A DNA stretch of 41,837 nucleotides from Desulforadius tongensis (GCF_016907915.1 NZ_JAFBCW010000026.1:1-41837); one strand, 5' to 3'; positions 23,193 to 32,175 are shown, numbered from the stretch's first letter. A program made the numbers and translations. The notes: generated from the sequence alone by a model not told the origin.

Positions 23193-24059
23193 TTATTTTT
23201 TGCTGCCAAACTGCAGTATTATTTCCCGCACCAGTTTAGCTGCCAGCAGCGCGGTACGTTCCGATTGGTCGTACACCGGGCTTACTTCTACCAAGTCAAA
23301 GCCCACCAGATTTAAACCCTTTAGCATATGCACAGCCCTTATTATTTCCCCAGCAGTACAGCCGCCCGGTTCCGGTGTGCCGGTACCCGGTGCATAAGCC
23401 GGATCCACAACATCAATATCCAGTGTTACATAAACAGGACGATTTTGCAGTTCTGGCAGCACCCTGCTCAAAGGTTCCAGCAGTTGATCTATGTACATGT
23501 GGGTATGCTGCCGAGCAAAGGCAAACTCTTCCCTGGTGCCGGAGCGGATACCAAATTGATACACATTCTCCCCACCGACAAAATCAATGGCCCGGCGTAT
23601 TACGGTGGCATGGGAATATGTCTCACCCAGGTAGTCTTCCCGCAGGTCGGCATGGGCATCAAAATGCAGCAGCGCCAAACGATCATACCTTTTGGCTGCC
23701 TGCTCAACAGCGGGCAGACTTACCAGGTGTTCGCCCCCCATTAAAAGGGGCAGTTTACCGTCATCCATTACCTGACCAATCGTCTCCCCAATTCGTCTTA
23801 AGCTTTCGGCAACATGCCCAAAGGGTATGGCAACGTCACCGGCATCAAAATATTTATAATCTGCTAAATCTTTATCCAGGTAAACGCTGTATTCTTCCAA
23901 GCCGTAAGATACCGCCCGGATTTGCTGCGGGCCCTGGCGGGTACCGGGACGAAAACTGGTGGTAAAGTCCATGGGGGCACCCAGCAGTACCAGCGAGGCC
24001 TCTTGATAATTGGATGTGCTACCCATAAAATCTGTACATTTTTCCACCAGCGGCAGCAT
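23193..24059 (-). CDS. speB: Agmatinase (ureohydrolase family)
   Basis: Agmatinase cleaves agmatine to putrescine and urea with two Mn2+ ions. The 288-aa product shows the ureohydrolase metal motifs GGEH, DAHADLR and DIDVVDPAYAPGTGTPEPGG. Family neighbours include arginase and formiminoglutamase. Its position behind arginine decarboxylase and spermidine synthase genes makes agmatine the likely substrate. AAGGAGAG precedes the ATG. Last gene of pdaD-speE-speB. A hairpin in the 90-base gap after speE may modulate its level. Confidence 0.93.
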   Translation of the reverse strand: MLPLVEKCTDFMGSTSNYQEASLVLLGAPMDFTTSFRPGTRQGPQQIRAVSYGLEEYSVYLDKDLADYKYFDAGDVAIPFGHVAESLRRIGETIGQVMDDGKLPLLMGGEHLVSLPAVEQAAKRYDRLALLHFDAHADLREDYLGETYSHATVIRRAIDFVGGENVYQFGIRSGTREEFAFARQHTHMYIDQLLEPLSRVLPELQNRPVYVTLDIDVVDPAYAPGTGTPEPGGCTAGEIIRAVHMLKGLNLVGFDLVEVSPVYDQSERTALLAAKLVREIILQFGSKK

Positions 24060-24117
24060 ATAAAATCTCTCCTTTTAGCTGTAACTTTTTAAACTGCTCA
24101 ATTAATAATTATTGCTA

Positions 24118-24142
24118 GTTTGGGCCCCCCAAGGGCCCAAAC
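24118..24142. terminator. Stem-loop between speE and speB
   Basis: Ten-bp GC-rich stem GTTTGGGCCC/GGGCCCAAAC (24118-24127 with 24133-24142) right after the speE stop. The minus strand lacks a T run after it, so partial termination or mRNA protection is more likely than complete termination. Confidence 0.5.
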
Positions 24143-24149
24143 TTGATTT

Positions 24150-25001
24150 TTATTTCAGCAGCTCTTGTACAAAGGGCGGCAGTTGGAATGCCGCTTTATG
24201 AATTTCCGGAGTGTAATAACGGGTTTCATAACCGGGAAACTTGTCCGCCACAAACTCCAGCGGATCGTGCTTTTTGGAACCCATGGTAAATGTCCACATG
24301 CCGCCGGGATAAGAAGGAATAAAGGCCAGCATTACCCGGGTAATGGGAAAGATACTGGATATATCTTTGTGTACTCTCCGAATTAATTCCTGGTTAAACC
24401 AGGGAGATTCGGTTTGAGCTACAAAAATTCCGTCTTCAGTTAGCGCTTCATAAATGTTTTGGTAAAATTCCTTGGCAAATAACCCCACCGCCGGGCCAAT
24501 GGGGTCGGTGGAATCTACACATATTATGTCGTAAGTGTTTTTACGTTCCTGCACGTGTTTTATGCCATCTTCATAACGAACTTCCACCTTTGGATCGTCC
24601 AAGGCACAGCTGATTTCCGGCAGGTATTCCCGGGCATTTTCCACCACTCTGGCATCAATCTCTACCAGGGTTGCCTTTTCTATGGTAGGATATTTAATTA
24701 TTTCTCTAATGGTACCACCATCGCCACCACCGATAACCAGGGCTTGTTTGGGATTACCATGGGTGTTTAAAGCCGGGTGAGTAATCATTTCATGGTAAAC
24801 AAACTCATCTTTAATCGTGGTTTGAATAATTCCGTCTAAAAACAGCACCCGCCCAAAGGGCAGTGTATCAACCACTGCCAGGTGTTGATAGGGTGTTTGC
24901 TCGGTATGCAGGGTACGGGCAGCCTGCAAGCTTAAGCGCATGGTTGGTGTTTGATCTTCAGTGGCCCACAAATCAAAAACATGTTTTTTTTGATCGAACA
25001 A
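24150..25001 (-). CDS. speE: Spermidine synthase (polyamine aminopropyltransferase)
   Basis: SpeE transfers the aminopropyl group of decarboxylated SAM to putrescine. The 283-aa protein has the N-terminal beta domain, the [11 protein letters not shown] nucleotide loop, the acidic [18 protein letters not shown], and the catalytic [13 protein letters not shown] and QTESPWFN segments. It begins at TTG with AGGAGG seven bases upstream and lies 13 bases after pdaD, so it is translationally coupled. SAM decarboxylase (speD), needed for its second substrate, is not in this window. Confidence 0.95.
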   Translation of the reverse strand: MFDQKKHVFDLWATEDQTPTMRLSLQAARTLHTEQTPYQHLAVVDTLPFGRVLFLDGIIQTTIKDEFVYHEMITHPALNTHGNPKQALVIGGGDGGTIREIIKYPTIEKATLVEIDARVVENAREYLPEISCALDDPKVEVRYEDGIKHVQERKNTYDIICVDSTDPIGPAVGLFAKEFYQNIYEALTEDGIFVAQTESPWFNQELIRRVHKDISSIFPITRVMLAFIPSYPGGMWTFTMGSKKHDPLEFVADKFPGYETRYYTPEIHKAAFQLPPFVQELLK

Positions 25002-25014
25002 TTAAATACCTCCT

Positions 25015-25473
25015 TTAATACCAAAGCGGTACTGCCGCCAGGCAGCAGCCTATCTTTTCTACCTTGTGCTCCACCGCCGTAATTTTCATATCCACCAGCT
25101 CCATACCCCTGGTTTCAAAGGCTTCTTTCAGCATGTTCTCAATGGCCCTGCTGGCTTCTTCTCTGGTGCACTTACCTGAGAATTCCATAATCACACCAAA
25201 GGTATCTTTAGAAAGCCCCACACCCACCGCAGCAGCAATGGTTTCACCGGGTACATCGCTGATAATATAACCGTAAGCAGTGGGTACCAGGGAACCGGGT
25301 GGCAGCACCAAATCTGGATCGTATTCTGCACTGGGGGGCAAAATACTGCTGACACGCAACAGGTTAACATTGCCAATTTTCGCTTTGAGAAGTGCATTGT
25401 CAAAGGCAGTTAATTTACTGCGCCCTTCTGCGCTAGCAGCGGTTACAAAATATTTTTTTGGTGTAGGCAGCAT
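25015..25473 (-). CDS. pdaD: Pyruvoyl-dependent arginine decarboxylase
   Basis: The enzyme decarboxylates arginine to agmatine using a pyruvoyl group made by self-cleavage. The 152-aa proenzyme carries LLRVSSILPPSAEY. By analogy with the archaeal enzyme the chain should break between Ser42 and Ser43, and Ser43 becomes the pyruvoyl group. LPPGSLVPTAYG and the ending KIGCCLAAVPLWY also fit. GAGAGGGG precedes the ATG. First gene of the polyamine operon, with a TATAAT-like -10 in the upstream gap but no clear -35. Confidence 0.93.
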   Translation of the reverse strand: MLPTPKKYFVTAASAEGRSKLTAFDNALLKAKIGNVNLLRVSSILPPSAEYDPDLVLPPGSLVPTAYGYIISDVPGETIAAAVGVGLSKDTFGVIMEFSGKCTREEASRAIENMLKEAFETRGMELVDMKITAVEHKVEKIGCCLAAVPLWY

Positions 25474-25635
25474 TGGAAAAACCCCTCTCTTATACCAATT
25501 TTCTATGAAACCACCATCATATTATATCAGATGATGTAAAAAAATAAACTGTTTTTTGTACGGAATAGTTAAAGCTTTAGCGTGGCAATATAATTTATGA
25601 AATTTATTTTAAATTACCCATAGAGGAGGTTGTTT

Positions 25636-26127
25636 ATGAGTAAAACTGTAGTAGGTACTTTCCCCAACAGGGAGCAGGCTGAAAGAGCAGTAAATGAACT
25701 GCGCCAGCAGGGTTTTGACCAGGAAATTTCTGTAGTGGCAAAGGAAGAGGAACATAGGCAGGATGAAGGGGCTTTAGATAACGGTCAATTCACCGGCGGT
25801 GACAGCGTTGGTGACGGTGCTACCACCGGCGGCGCCCTGGGAGCACTGGCCGGTTTGGCAGTGGGTGCCGGGGCACTGGCCATCCCAGGCCTTGGACCAC
25901 TGCTGGCAGCAGGCCCGTTGGCCGGTATGCTGTCCGGTGCCGCAACCGGCGGCCTGGCAGGGGGACTGATTGACTTCGGCATCCCGGCAGCTGAAAGTAG
26001 GGAATACGAAGAAAAGGTTAAACAGGGACACACTTTGGTGGCGGTTCAAACTGACCAAAGCCGGGTAAACCAGGCAGCAGAAACGCTGCGCAGGTATGAA
26101 GGTGAAAAGGTAGAGGTGCACGGGTAA
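25636..26127 (+). CDS. General-stress YflT/17M-type protein with glycine zipper, 163 aa
   Basis: The N-terminal 30 residues (TVVGTFPNREQAERAVNELRQQGF) match the general-stress-protein 17M / YflT-like alpha-beta domain, which also reappears at the C terminus (EEKVKQGHTLVAVQTD...AAETLRRYEGEKVEV). The middle (about 60-115) is Gly/Ala-rich with GALGALAGLAVGAGAL-type repeats, a glycine zipper that may pack in or on the membrane. Function is unknown. I start at the ATG at 25636 with GAGGAGG six bases upstream. Single gene, followed by a terminator. Confidence 0.8.
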   Translation: MSKTVVGTFPNREQAERAVNELRQQGFDQEISVVAKEEEHRQDEGALDNGQFTGGDSVGDGATTGGALGALAGLAVGAGALAIPGLGPLLAAGPLAGMLSGAATGGLAGGLIDFGIPAAESREYEEKVKQGHTLVAVQTDQSRVNQAAETLRRYEGEKVEVHG

Positions 26128-26138
26128 GGTTTTATTTA

Positions 26139-26160
26139 AAGCCGGGAAAAATCCCGGCTT
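26139..26160 (+). terminator. Intrinsic terminator
   Basis: Nine-bp stem AAGCCGGGA/TCCCGGCTT (26139-26147 with 26152-26160) after the stress-protein gene. It also faces the convergent gene at 26187. Confidence 0.75.
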
Positions 26161-26186
26161 ATGTTTTCAGCACCATTGGTAAACGC

Positions 26187-27044
26187 TCACCGTTTTCTCT
26201 TTATCTCATCGTAAATTCTTTTATACACAAGGGCATCTTCCGCCTGGCGGCCGCTGGATTCGCAGATTATTACCGGTTCCATGTTTCTTTCAATTATTAA
26301 TTCCGCCAGCGGAGTAAAATGGGGGCCAAAATCCGTTTCCAATGTGGTACGATGTTTCTTTTCCCCTCCCTTGGTAAACTCTATGGGGCTAAAATGAATA
26401 TGCAGGTTTTTCAGAGCTTGTTCTCCTAAAACAGCACTTATTTTATCCAGCACTCCGGCAAAACTTTCTTTATCAGTTAGGCTGCCCTGGGTTACAGCAT
26501 GTAAATGGCCAAAATCCACACAGGGTACCACATTATCTGCCACTGTACAGAGATCTAAAATTTCATCCAGTGAGCCCATTTGGTTAACTTTACCCATTGT
26601 CTCCGGGGCCACTTTTATATGCCCCAGCCCTTCCTCTGCCGCTTCTTTTAACACTTCCGCCAAGGTGGATTTAGCCCGCCGGTAACTTGCTTCCCGGTCT
26701 TTTCCCGTGCCGCCGGGGTGCAGCACCACAGTGGTGGCACCCATCCAGAGAGCCGCCCGCAGGGATTTTAATATGTGTCCTTTGGTTTTTTCTTTTATTT
26801 GAGGGTCTTCTGTGCTCAGGTTTATATAATACGGCGCATGAATGCTTAAAGTTATATTATTAGCCCGGGCTTCTTCCCCCAGCCGGCGGGCAAAGTCTTC
26901 TTTTATTCGTACTCCCCGGGAACACTGGTACTCGTAAGCGGTCAATCCCATTTCCGCCAGCCAGGCCGGCATTTTTAAAGAACTTTTATTCCCCTGTTCA
27001 TAAAAGGAATCTGAATTTCCGGCTGCACCAAATTTTATAGCCAT
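26187..27044 (-). CDS. Endonuclease IV-like TIM-barrel protein
   Basis: The 285-aa product fits the AP endonuclease family 2 / xylose isomerase-like barrel: LSIHAPYYINLS, VVLHPGG, KVAPETMGK, CVDFGHLHA and HIHFSP provide metal-binding His, Glu and Asp residues at strand ends, as in Nfo. True endonuclease IV would cut at abasic sites in DNA. Sequence and length are compatible, but some relatives are sugar isomerases, so the exact role is moderately sure. The start is the ATG at 27044 with GGAGG eight bases upstream. It is divergent from the peptide-binding protein gene. Confidence 0.8.
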   Translation of the reverse strand: MAIKFGAAGNSDSFYEQGNKSSLKMPAWLAEMGLTAYEYQCSRGVRIKEDFARRLGEEARANNITLSIHAPYYINLSTEDPQIKEKTKGHILKSLRAALWMGATTVVLHPGGTGKDREASYRRAKSTLAEVLKEAAEEGLGHIKVAPETMGKVNQMGSLDEILDLCTVADNVVPCVDFGHLHAVTQGSLTDKESFAGVLDKISAVLGEQALKNLHIHFSPIEFTKGGEKKHRTTLETDFGPHFTPLAELIIERNMEPVIICESSGRQAEDALVYKRIYDEIKRKR

Positions 27045-27194
27045 GTTAAAAACCTCCAAACTGTTATTCTTATATCATAACGTAATAATGGTAAAAATAA
27101 CAATGTTTTTGTAATATTATCACCGCCGGCAGGTAATAGGTAGAAATTGGAATAATATATATTGTAAAACCTAAAACATCCGGGAGGTTGGCTT

Positions 27195-28775
27195 ATGTTA
27201 AAAATAAAATGGCTGCGCCGGTTAGTTTTGCTGCTGGCTTTTCTCTTTTTTATTGCTGCCCTGGAAAAAAACGGTGTTGTTAATACCACCGCGCCGCCGG
27301 CTAAAAATACAGCCCAAGACAGCCTGATTATTTTAACAGACCGGCAGTGGATTACCCTGGACCCCGCCATGGCAGCAGACCCGCAATCGGCAAAGATAAT
27401 TAATAACATCTTTGAAGGGCTGGTTAAATACAAGCCCGGTTCTGTGGAAGTGGAACCAGCCCTGGCCACCGGGTGGCAGGTGGAGCAGGATGGCAGGGTA
27501 TGGATATTCCACCTGCGCCGCGGGGTTAAATTTCACGACAATACGCCTTTTAATGCCCAAGCTGTAAAGTTTTCTGTGGAGCGGGTTATGGCCGGAAAGG
27601 AAATTATGCCCTATTCGGAAATGGTTTTTGGTATGGTGGACAAGGTTGAAGTTTTAAACGATTACACAGTTAAGTTTGTATTAAAGTATCCTTACGCGCC
27701 TTTTTTGCAGAATTTAGCCATGCCCTGGGCTGCACCCATGGTCAGCCCCACCGCTGTTAAGAAATTGGGGCTGGATTTCGGCCGCAGCCCGGTGGGCACC
27801 GGTCCTTTTCAGCTGCAGAAGTGGCAGGATGAACGGTTGGTGCTGACGGCCAATGAAAACCACTGGAAACAGGCGCCGTTCATTAAAAAAGTACTGTTTC
27901 AAGCGGAAGCGGATAACCGGGAAAGGTTAAAAAAACTGGCCACCGGCAGGGTTGATATTGTGGACAACATTTATTTACCAAAGCTTTCTGCCAAGCAGTT
28001 AAAAAATACAGTACCGGTACAGCAAACCAGTGCTTCCATCAATTATTTAGGGTTTTATACAGATAAAGCACCATTTAATTCCAGCCGCCTGCGCCGGGCC
28101 GTGACCATGGCCGTTAACCGTGAAAAGCTGGTGCAGGAATTATACAACGGTTCCATTCTCCCGGCGGAAAGTTATATTCCTGCAGGCATACCGGGGCACA
28201 GTAAAAAACTGACCCAGTATCCCTACAATATTGATGAATGTAAAAAACTGTTGGAGCAAAACGGCTATGCCGGCGGCATGAATTTAACTTTAATTACTTA
28301 TCAAGGTCCAAGACCTTATAACCCGGCAGGGGGCGAAAAACTGGCCCAGGCCATAAAAAAGCAACTGGCGTTGGCCGGTATTAATGTTAAGATTAAAGTT
28401 TATCCCTGGCCGGAGTACAAAAGGGCTTTAAAACGCCGGGAGGGAGATTGTTTTTTATACGGTTGGGTAGGAGATAACGGGGATCCGGACAATTTTTTGT
28501 ATACTTTATTAACCACACCACAAATTAAACGGGGTTTGAACCCGGCCGGGTATTCCAACCCCCAGGTGGACAGAATGCTGGCCAGCGCCCGTCAGGTTAC
28601 AGATCCCAAATTGAGGCAGCGCATATATTACCATGCCCAGCAAATCATTTTACAAGACGCACCCTGGATTTTATTTAATTACGGTTATGACAGCGCACTG
28701 ATCACAAAAAATGTTAAAAACTTCAAGCTCCAGCCCACCGGTGGATACTACCTGTACGGGATATATAAATCCTGA
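27195..28775 (+). CDS. Family 5 (peptide/nickel-type) ABC substrate-binding protein
   Basis: The 526-aa protein has a hydrophobic N-terminal export segment (residues 7-22) and then the DppA/OppA-like bilobal fold: LDPAMAADPQSAKIINNIFEGLVKY, the family signature GRVWIFHLRRGVKFHDNTPFNAQAVKFSVERV, and GTGPFQLQKW. Such proteins capture peptides, nickel complexes or other solutes outside the membrane. There is no lipobox Cys after the hydrophobic segment, so it would be anchored by an uncleaved helix or secreted. No permease or ATPase genes are adjacent. GGGAGG lies eight bases before the ATG. Confidence 0.88.
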   Translation: MLKIKWLRRLVLLLAFLFFIAALEKNGVVNTTAPPAKNTAQDSLIILTDRQWITLDPAMAADPQSAKIINNIFEGLVKYKPGSVEVEPALATGWQVEQDGRVWIFHLRRGVKFHDNTPFNAQAVKFSVERVMAGKEIMPYSEMVFGMVDKVEVLNDYTVKFVLKYPYAPFLQNLAMPWAAPMVSPTAVKKLGLDFGRSPVGTGPFQLQKWQDERLVLTANENHWKQAPFIKKVLFQAEADNRERLKKLATGRVDIVDNIYLPKLSAKQLKNTVPVQQTSASINYLGFYTDKAPFNSSRLRRAVTMAVNREKLVQELYNGSILPAESYIPAGIPGHSKKLTQYPYNIDECKKLLEQNGYAGGMNLTLITYQGPRPYNPAGGEKLAQAIKKQLALAGINVKIKVYPWPEYKRALKRREGDCFLYGWVGDNGDPDNFLYTLLTTPQIKRGLNPAGYSNPQVDRMLASARQVTDPKLRQRIYYHAQQIILQDAPWILFNYGYDSALITKNVKNFKLQPTGGYYLYGIYKS

Positions 28776-28868
28776 TAATTTACCAATAAATGGCGCTTAT
28801 ATACTCTTTCCATTAACACATAATATTGTTAGCTATACCAATCATTTTAAATTTAGGGAGGTAGCAGC

Positions 28869-29525
28869 ATGCAACAACAAATGCAGCAGGTACAGCAGCA
28901 GTTGAACAGCCTGCGCCAAAATTTAAACAGTATTTCTCAAATGGCCAGCCAATTGTCTCAAACGGAGCAGAACAACGCCCAGCAGCTTCAGCAGATGGGG
29001 CAAATGGAAGGAACCGCCAGCCAAAAGCTGCAGCAAATCAATCAAATATGCCAGCAGGCCAACCAAAGCCTAAGCCAGCTGGCCAGTCAAACCCAACAAA
29101 TAACCCAGCAGTTAGGACAGCAGCAGCAAGTTGGCCAGCAGCAGCCCTTCGGCCAGTACAACCAACCGGGAACGCAGCAGCAACAGCAGCCTTACAGCCA
29201 GTGGAACCAACAGCAATTTAACCAGCAGCAGCCTTACAGTCAGTGGGGACAACAGCAGCAATTCAGCCAGCAGCAACAGCAGCAAAAGCCTTTCAGCCAG
29301 TATAATCAACTGGCAGTGCAGCAGCAGCCCTACGGCCAGTGGAACCAACAGCAGCAATTCAATCAGCAGCAACAGCAGCAAAAGCCTTTCAGCCAGTACA
29401 ATCAACTGGCAGTGCAGCAGCAGCCTTACGGCCAGTGGAGCCAACAGCAGTACGGCCAAATTGGTACCAATCAATTTGGCACCACCGGCTATGGTTTACA
29501 ATTCGGACAGCAGTATCGACAGTAG
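28869..29525 (+). CDS. Gln/Tyr-rich low-complexity, prion-like protein, 218 aa
   Basis: About residues 1-85 form a Gln-rich amphipathic coiled-coil-like region (QQLNSLRQNLNSISQMASQL). Residues 85-218 are a low-complexity domain of Gln, Tyr, Trp, Phe, Asn and Ser with PYSQW and PFSQYNQ modules. A 32-residue unit is repeated exactly in phase, with a 96-base offset (near 29287 and 29383). There is no signal peptide. It has a good GGGAGG site and a terminator, so it is a real gene. I recognise no family. A spore-surface, adhesive or phase-separating role is speculation. Confidence 0.75.
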   Translation: MQQQMQQVQQQLNSLRQNLNSISQMASQLSQTEQNNAQQLQQMGQMEGTASQKLQQINQICQQANQSLSQLASQTQQITQQLGQQQQVGQQQPFGQYNQPGTQQQQQPYSQWNQQQFNQQQPYSQWGQQQQFSQQQQQQKPFSQYNQLAVQQQPYGQWNQQQQFNQQQQQQKPFSQYNQLAVQQQPYGQWSQQQYGQIGTNQFGTTGYGLQFGQQYRQ

Positions 29526-29528
29526 CAC

Positions 29529-29550
29529 AAACGGGGCCCCGGCCCCGTTT
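29529..29550 (+). terminator. Intrinsic terminator
   Basis: AAACGGGGCC/GGCCCCGTTT (29529-29538 with 29541-29550) immediately after the Gln-rich gene. The innermost pairs would open to form the loop. Confidence 0.7.
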
Positions 29551-29680
29551 GCTGTTATTTCAGCACATATCTTCAAAACTGGTATGTATCTGACAATTCA
29601 CACCCCTTAACAAAATTTTACTGAAAATTTATAATATGGTTAATAACTTTGAACAGATAGTTTACAAGGGGGTGAACACT

Positions 29681-29926
29681 GTGGCCAAGGCTTTACGTGA
29701 GGGAGCAGCATATAATCAAAAGGACATCATTGATTTTTTATCGGAATTTTCTATGTTTAAGGACCGGGTGGAAAAAAAATTTAAGGACGTGGCCAACGAA
29801 CTGAAAGGCAAAAGTAATGAACACGATTTATGGGTCAGCCTGTATTTAATTGCCACTGATTATGCCGAAGATACAATTAACAAGCGTCAAAAACAGGTAC
29901 CTGAAAAGGTGCCAAAGGTATCATAA
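29681..29926 (+). CDS. Small helical hypothetical protein, 81 aa
   Basis: I choose the GTG at 29681, with AAGGGGGTG upstream, over an ATG 45 bases earlier that has no ribosome site. The product is charged and helical (QKDIIDFLSEFSMFKDRVEKKF, then DVANELKGKSNEHDLWVSLYLIATDYAEDTINKR), soluble, with no Cys. No family is recognised. It is a single gene ending at a shared terminator. Confidence 0.6.
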   Translation: MAKALREGAAYNQKDIIDFLSEFSMFKDRVEKKFKDVANELKGKSNEHDLWVSLYLIATDYAEDTINKRQKQVPEKVPKVS

Positions 29927-29931
29927 CGAAA

Positions 29932-29957
29932 AAAAACCGGGGTATACTCCGGTTTTT
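29932..29957. terminator. Bidirectional terminator
   Basis: AAAAACCGG/CCGGTTTTT (29932-29940 with 29949-29957) with flanking A and T runs, between the 81-aa gene and convergent degV. Confidence 0.85.
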
Positions 29958-30015
29958 TCAAGGTTCGAAACGGCAATCGGGAAATTGATGCTCATCGTGC
30001 ATATAACCGCTTGTT

Positions 30016-30864
30016 TTATTCGTCGTCTTCATAAAAAACAACACCAATCAAACCGGGACCGGTGTGTACTATCATTGACGGGCCGATCTGTCCAAAGGCT
30101 GCTAAATCCAGGTTAGGCAGCTGCAGTTTGTCTAATACACTTTTTGCCTCTTCTAAAGCACCGCCGTGCATAACAGCAAATTTCAGCTTTTTGCCTTTAG
30201 CATACTCTTTAACAATTTCTACTATCTTATTGAGGGATCGTTTTCTGCCTCTAACTTTGTCATAAGTATAATACTTACCTTCTTCATTAATGGATATAAT
30301 CGGCTTTACATTTAACATCTCACCAATTGTTCCGGCAACGTAACCGATTCTGCCGCCTTTTCTTAAATATTCCAGGGTTTTGACCACAAAAAACACTTTG
30401 ATCTTCTTTTGCAATTTACGCACTCTTTCTACCACTTCATCGAAGTCCATTCCTGACTGTACCAGTTTCTTGGCTTCCAGCACTAAAAAACCCATGCCCA
30501 TGGACAAAGCCTTGGAGTCTATCACTTCTATATTAATAATATCCTTCATCTGCCGGGCAACAGACTTAACCATTTGGTATGTACCACTAAGGCCGCTGGA
30601 AATGTGTATGCATATCACATCGGTAAAACCTTCTTGAGCTAGCTTTTCAAACAAACTAATGGCCTCACCGGGTGAAGGCATGGATGTTTTGGGAATTTCC
30701 CGCTCAAAATTCTCATATACCTCTTCGGGCTGTATTTCTACCCGGTCAATATACTGCCTGTCTTGGTAGACAATTTTAAGGGGCAGCAGCTTAATTCCAT
30801 ATTTTTCTATTTGTTCTTTTGCAATGTCACAGGTACTGTCAGTAACAATAGCTATTTTAGACAT
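30016..30864 (-). CDS. DegV family fatty-acid-binding protein
   Basis: DegV/FakB-type proteins bind a fatty acid that is then phosphorylated by FakA. The 282-aa product opens with MSKIAIVTDSTCDI and has the DegV landmarks TSMPSPGEAISLFE, HISSGLSGTYQM, DSKALSMGMG, KTLEYLRKGGRIG and HTGPGLIGVVFY. I start at the ATG at 30864 with AAGGAGTG upstream. The frame stays open for 21 further codons without a ribosome site. No fakA is nearby. It is divergent from the FBP aldolase/phosphatase gene. Confidence 0.92.
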   Translation of the reverse strand: MSKIAIVTDSTCDIAKEQIEKYGIKLLPLKIVYQDRQYIDRVEIQPEEVYENFEREIPKTSMPSPGEAISLFEKLAQEGFTDVICIHISSGLSGTYQMVKSVARQMKDIINIEVIDSKALSMGMGFLVLEAKKLVQSGMDFDEVVERVRKLQKKIKVFFVVKTLEYLRKGGRIGYVAGTIGEMLNVKPIISINEEGKYYTYDKVRGRKRSLNKIVEIVKEYAKGKKLKFAVMHGGALEEAKSVLDKLQLPNLDLAAFGQIGPSMIVHTGPGLIGVVFYEDDE

Positions 30865-31034
30865 TATATATTCACTCCTTATTAAACAGGGATTACTTCG
30901 ACATAAAAGTTCTTTTTCCTTTGTCATTTTAATATTTTAAAAATTCATTTAATTATCCCTGCTGCTGACAGTCATTTTTTAGTATTCCGCACGTAATTAT
31001 ATATAATAGTATAATCTGGCAAGGGAGGTTCTGC

Positions 31035-32129
31035 ATGGGTAAGGAAATTACCGTTTCTGTAATTAAAGCAGATGTAGGTGGATACGTGGGACACTCAAGC
31101 GTACACCCGGAACTGCTGGCCAAGGCTAAGGCCATGCTTGACGGGCGACCGGAATTAATTGATTATTATGTTACACATGTTGGTGATGACATAAATTTAA
31201 TCATGACTCACCAACTGGGGTGCAATGCCGGGAAAATCCATCAACTGGCATGGGATACCTTTGTTGCCTGCACCGATGTGGCCCGTAAGCTGAAGCTCTA
31301 CGGTGCCGGCCAGGATTTATTATCCGACGCGTTTTCCGGCAATATCAAGGGAATGGGACCGGGTGTGGCAGAAATGCAGTTTGAAGAACGAAAGAGTGAA
31401 CCCATTATCATTTTTATGGCTGATAAAACTGAACCGGGCGCTTGGAATTTACCTTTATACAAGATGTTTGCCGACCCCTTCAATACCATCGGACTGGTTA
31501 TTGACCCCAACATGCATGACGGGTTTGAATTTGAAGTTAGAGATTTAATAAAAAACCGCGAGGTTACTTTTTCCGCCCCGGAGGATATTTATGACATGCT
31601 GGTGCTCATCGGAGCACCGGGACATTACTGCATTAAACGGGTCTTTCATAAAAAAACCGGGGAAATTGCCGCCTCTTCTTCCACCCAGCGTCTTAATTTG
31701 ATGGCCGGGCGTTACGTGGGCAAGGACGACCCGGTGCTGATAGTACGCTGCCAAAGCGGACTGCCGGCAGTGGGAGAAGTTTTAGAACCCTTCGCCAGCC
31801 CCCACATGGTATCCGGTTGGATGCGGGGATCCCACAGCGGGCCATTAATGCCGGTGGGGCTTAAAGATTGTGCACCCACCAGGTTTGACGGTCCGCCCCG
31901 GGTGGTGGCCTTAGGTTTTCAATTGGCAGACGGCAAACTGCACGGCCCGCAGGATTTCTTTGCCGATACCGCTTTCGATTTAGCTCGTCAAAAGGCCAAC
32001 GAACTGGCCAATTATATCCGCCGCCTGGGGCCCTTTGAACCCCACCGCCTGCACCTGGATGAAATGGAATACACCACCATGCCCCAGGTACTGGAAAAGT
32101 TAAAAGAAAGGTTTAAAGATTTAAGGTAA
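31035..32129 (+). CDS. fbp: Bifunctional fructose-1,6-bisphosphate aldolase/phosphatase (archaeal type)
   Basis: This unidirectional gluconeogenic enzyme condenses triose phosphates to fructose bisphosphate and then dephosphorylates it to fructose 6-phosphate. The 364-aa product shows TVSVIKADVGGYVGHSSVHP at the N terminus, THVGDDINLIMTH, GMGPGVAEMQFEERKSEPI, the metal-rich FMADKTEPGAWNLPLYKMFADPFNT, and RFDGPPRVVALGFQ near the C terminus, all typical of the class V FBPA/P family of archaea and deeply branching bacteria. GGGAGG precedes the ATG. Single-gene unit. It suggests an autotrophic or acetogen-like carbon economy (inference). Confidence 0.95.
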   Translation: MGKEITVSVIKADVGGYVGHSSVHPELLAKAKAMLDGRPELIDYYVTHVGDDINLIMTHQLGCNAGKIHQLAWDTFVACTDVARKLKLYGAGQDLLSDAFSGNIKGMGPGVAEMQFEERKSEPIIIFMADKTEPGAWNLPLYKMFADPFNTIGLVIDPNMHDGFEFEVRDLIKNREVTFSAPEDIYDMLVLIGAPGHYCIKRVFHKKTGEIAASSSTQRLNLMAGRYVGKDDPVLIVRCQSGLPAVGEVLEPFASPHMVSGWMRGSHSGPLMPVGLKDCAPTRFDGPPRVVALGFQLADGKLHGPQDFFADTAFDLARQKANELANYIRRLGPFEPHRLHLDEMEYTTMPQVLEKLKERFKDLR

Positions 32130-32140
32130 ATGTTAATTTA

Positions 32141-32175
32141 AAAACAACAGGGGCCCCCAAAACCCCTGTTGTTTT
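32141..32175. terminator. Bidirectional intrinsic terminator
   Basis: A 13-bp perfect stem (32141-32153 with 32163-32175) has A and T ends. It ends fbp on plus and the IPP isomerase gene on minus, whose stop lies within the right arm. Confidence 0.9.

Noticed and set aside
29112-29610. Long frames on both strands over the Gln-rich gene
   Set aside because: CAG/CAA repeats keep other frames open. Only the 28869 frame has a ribosome site, start and terminator.
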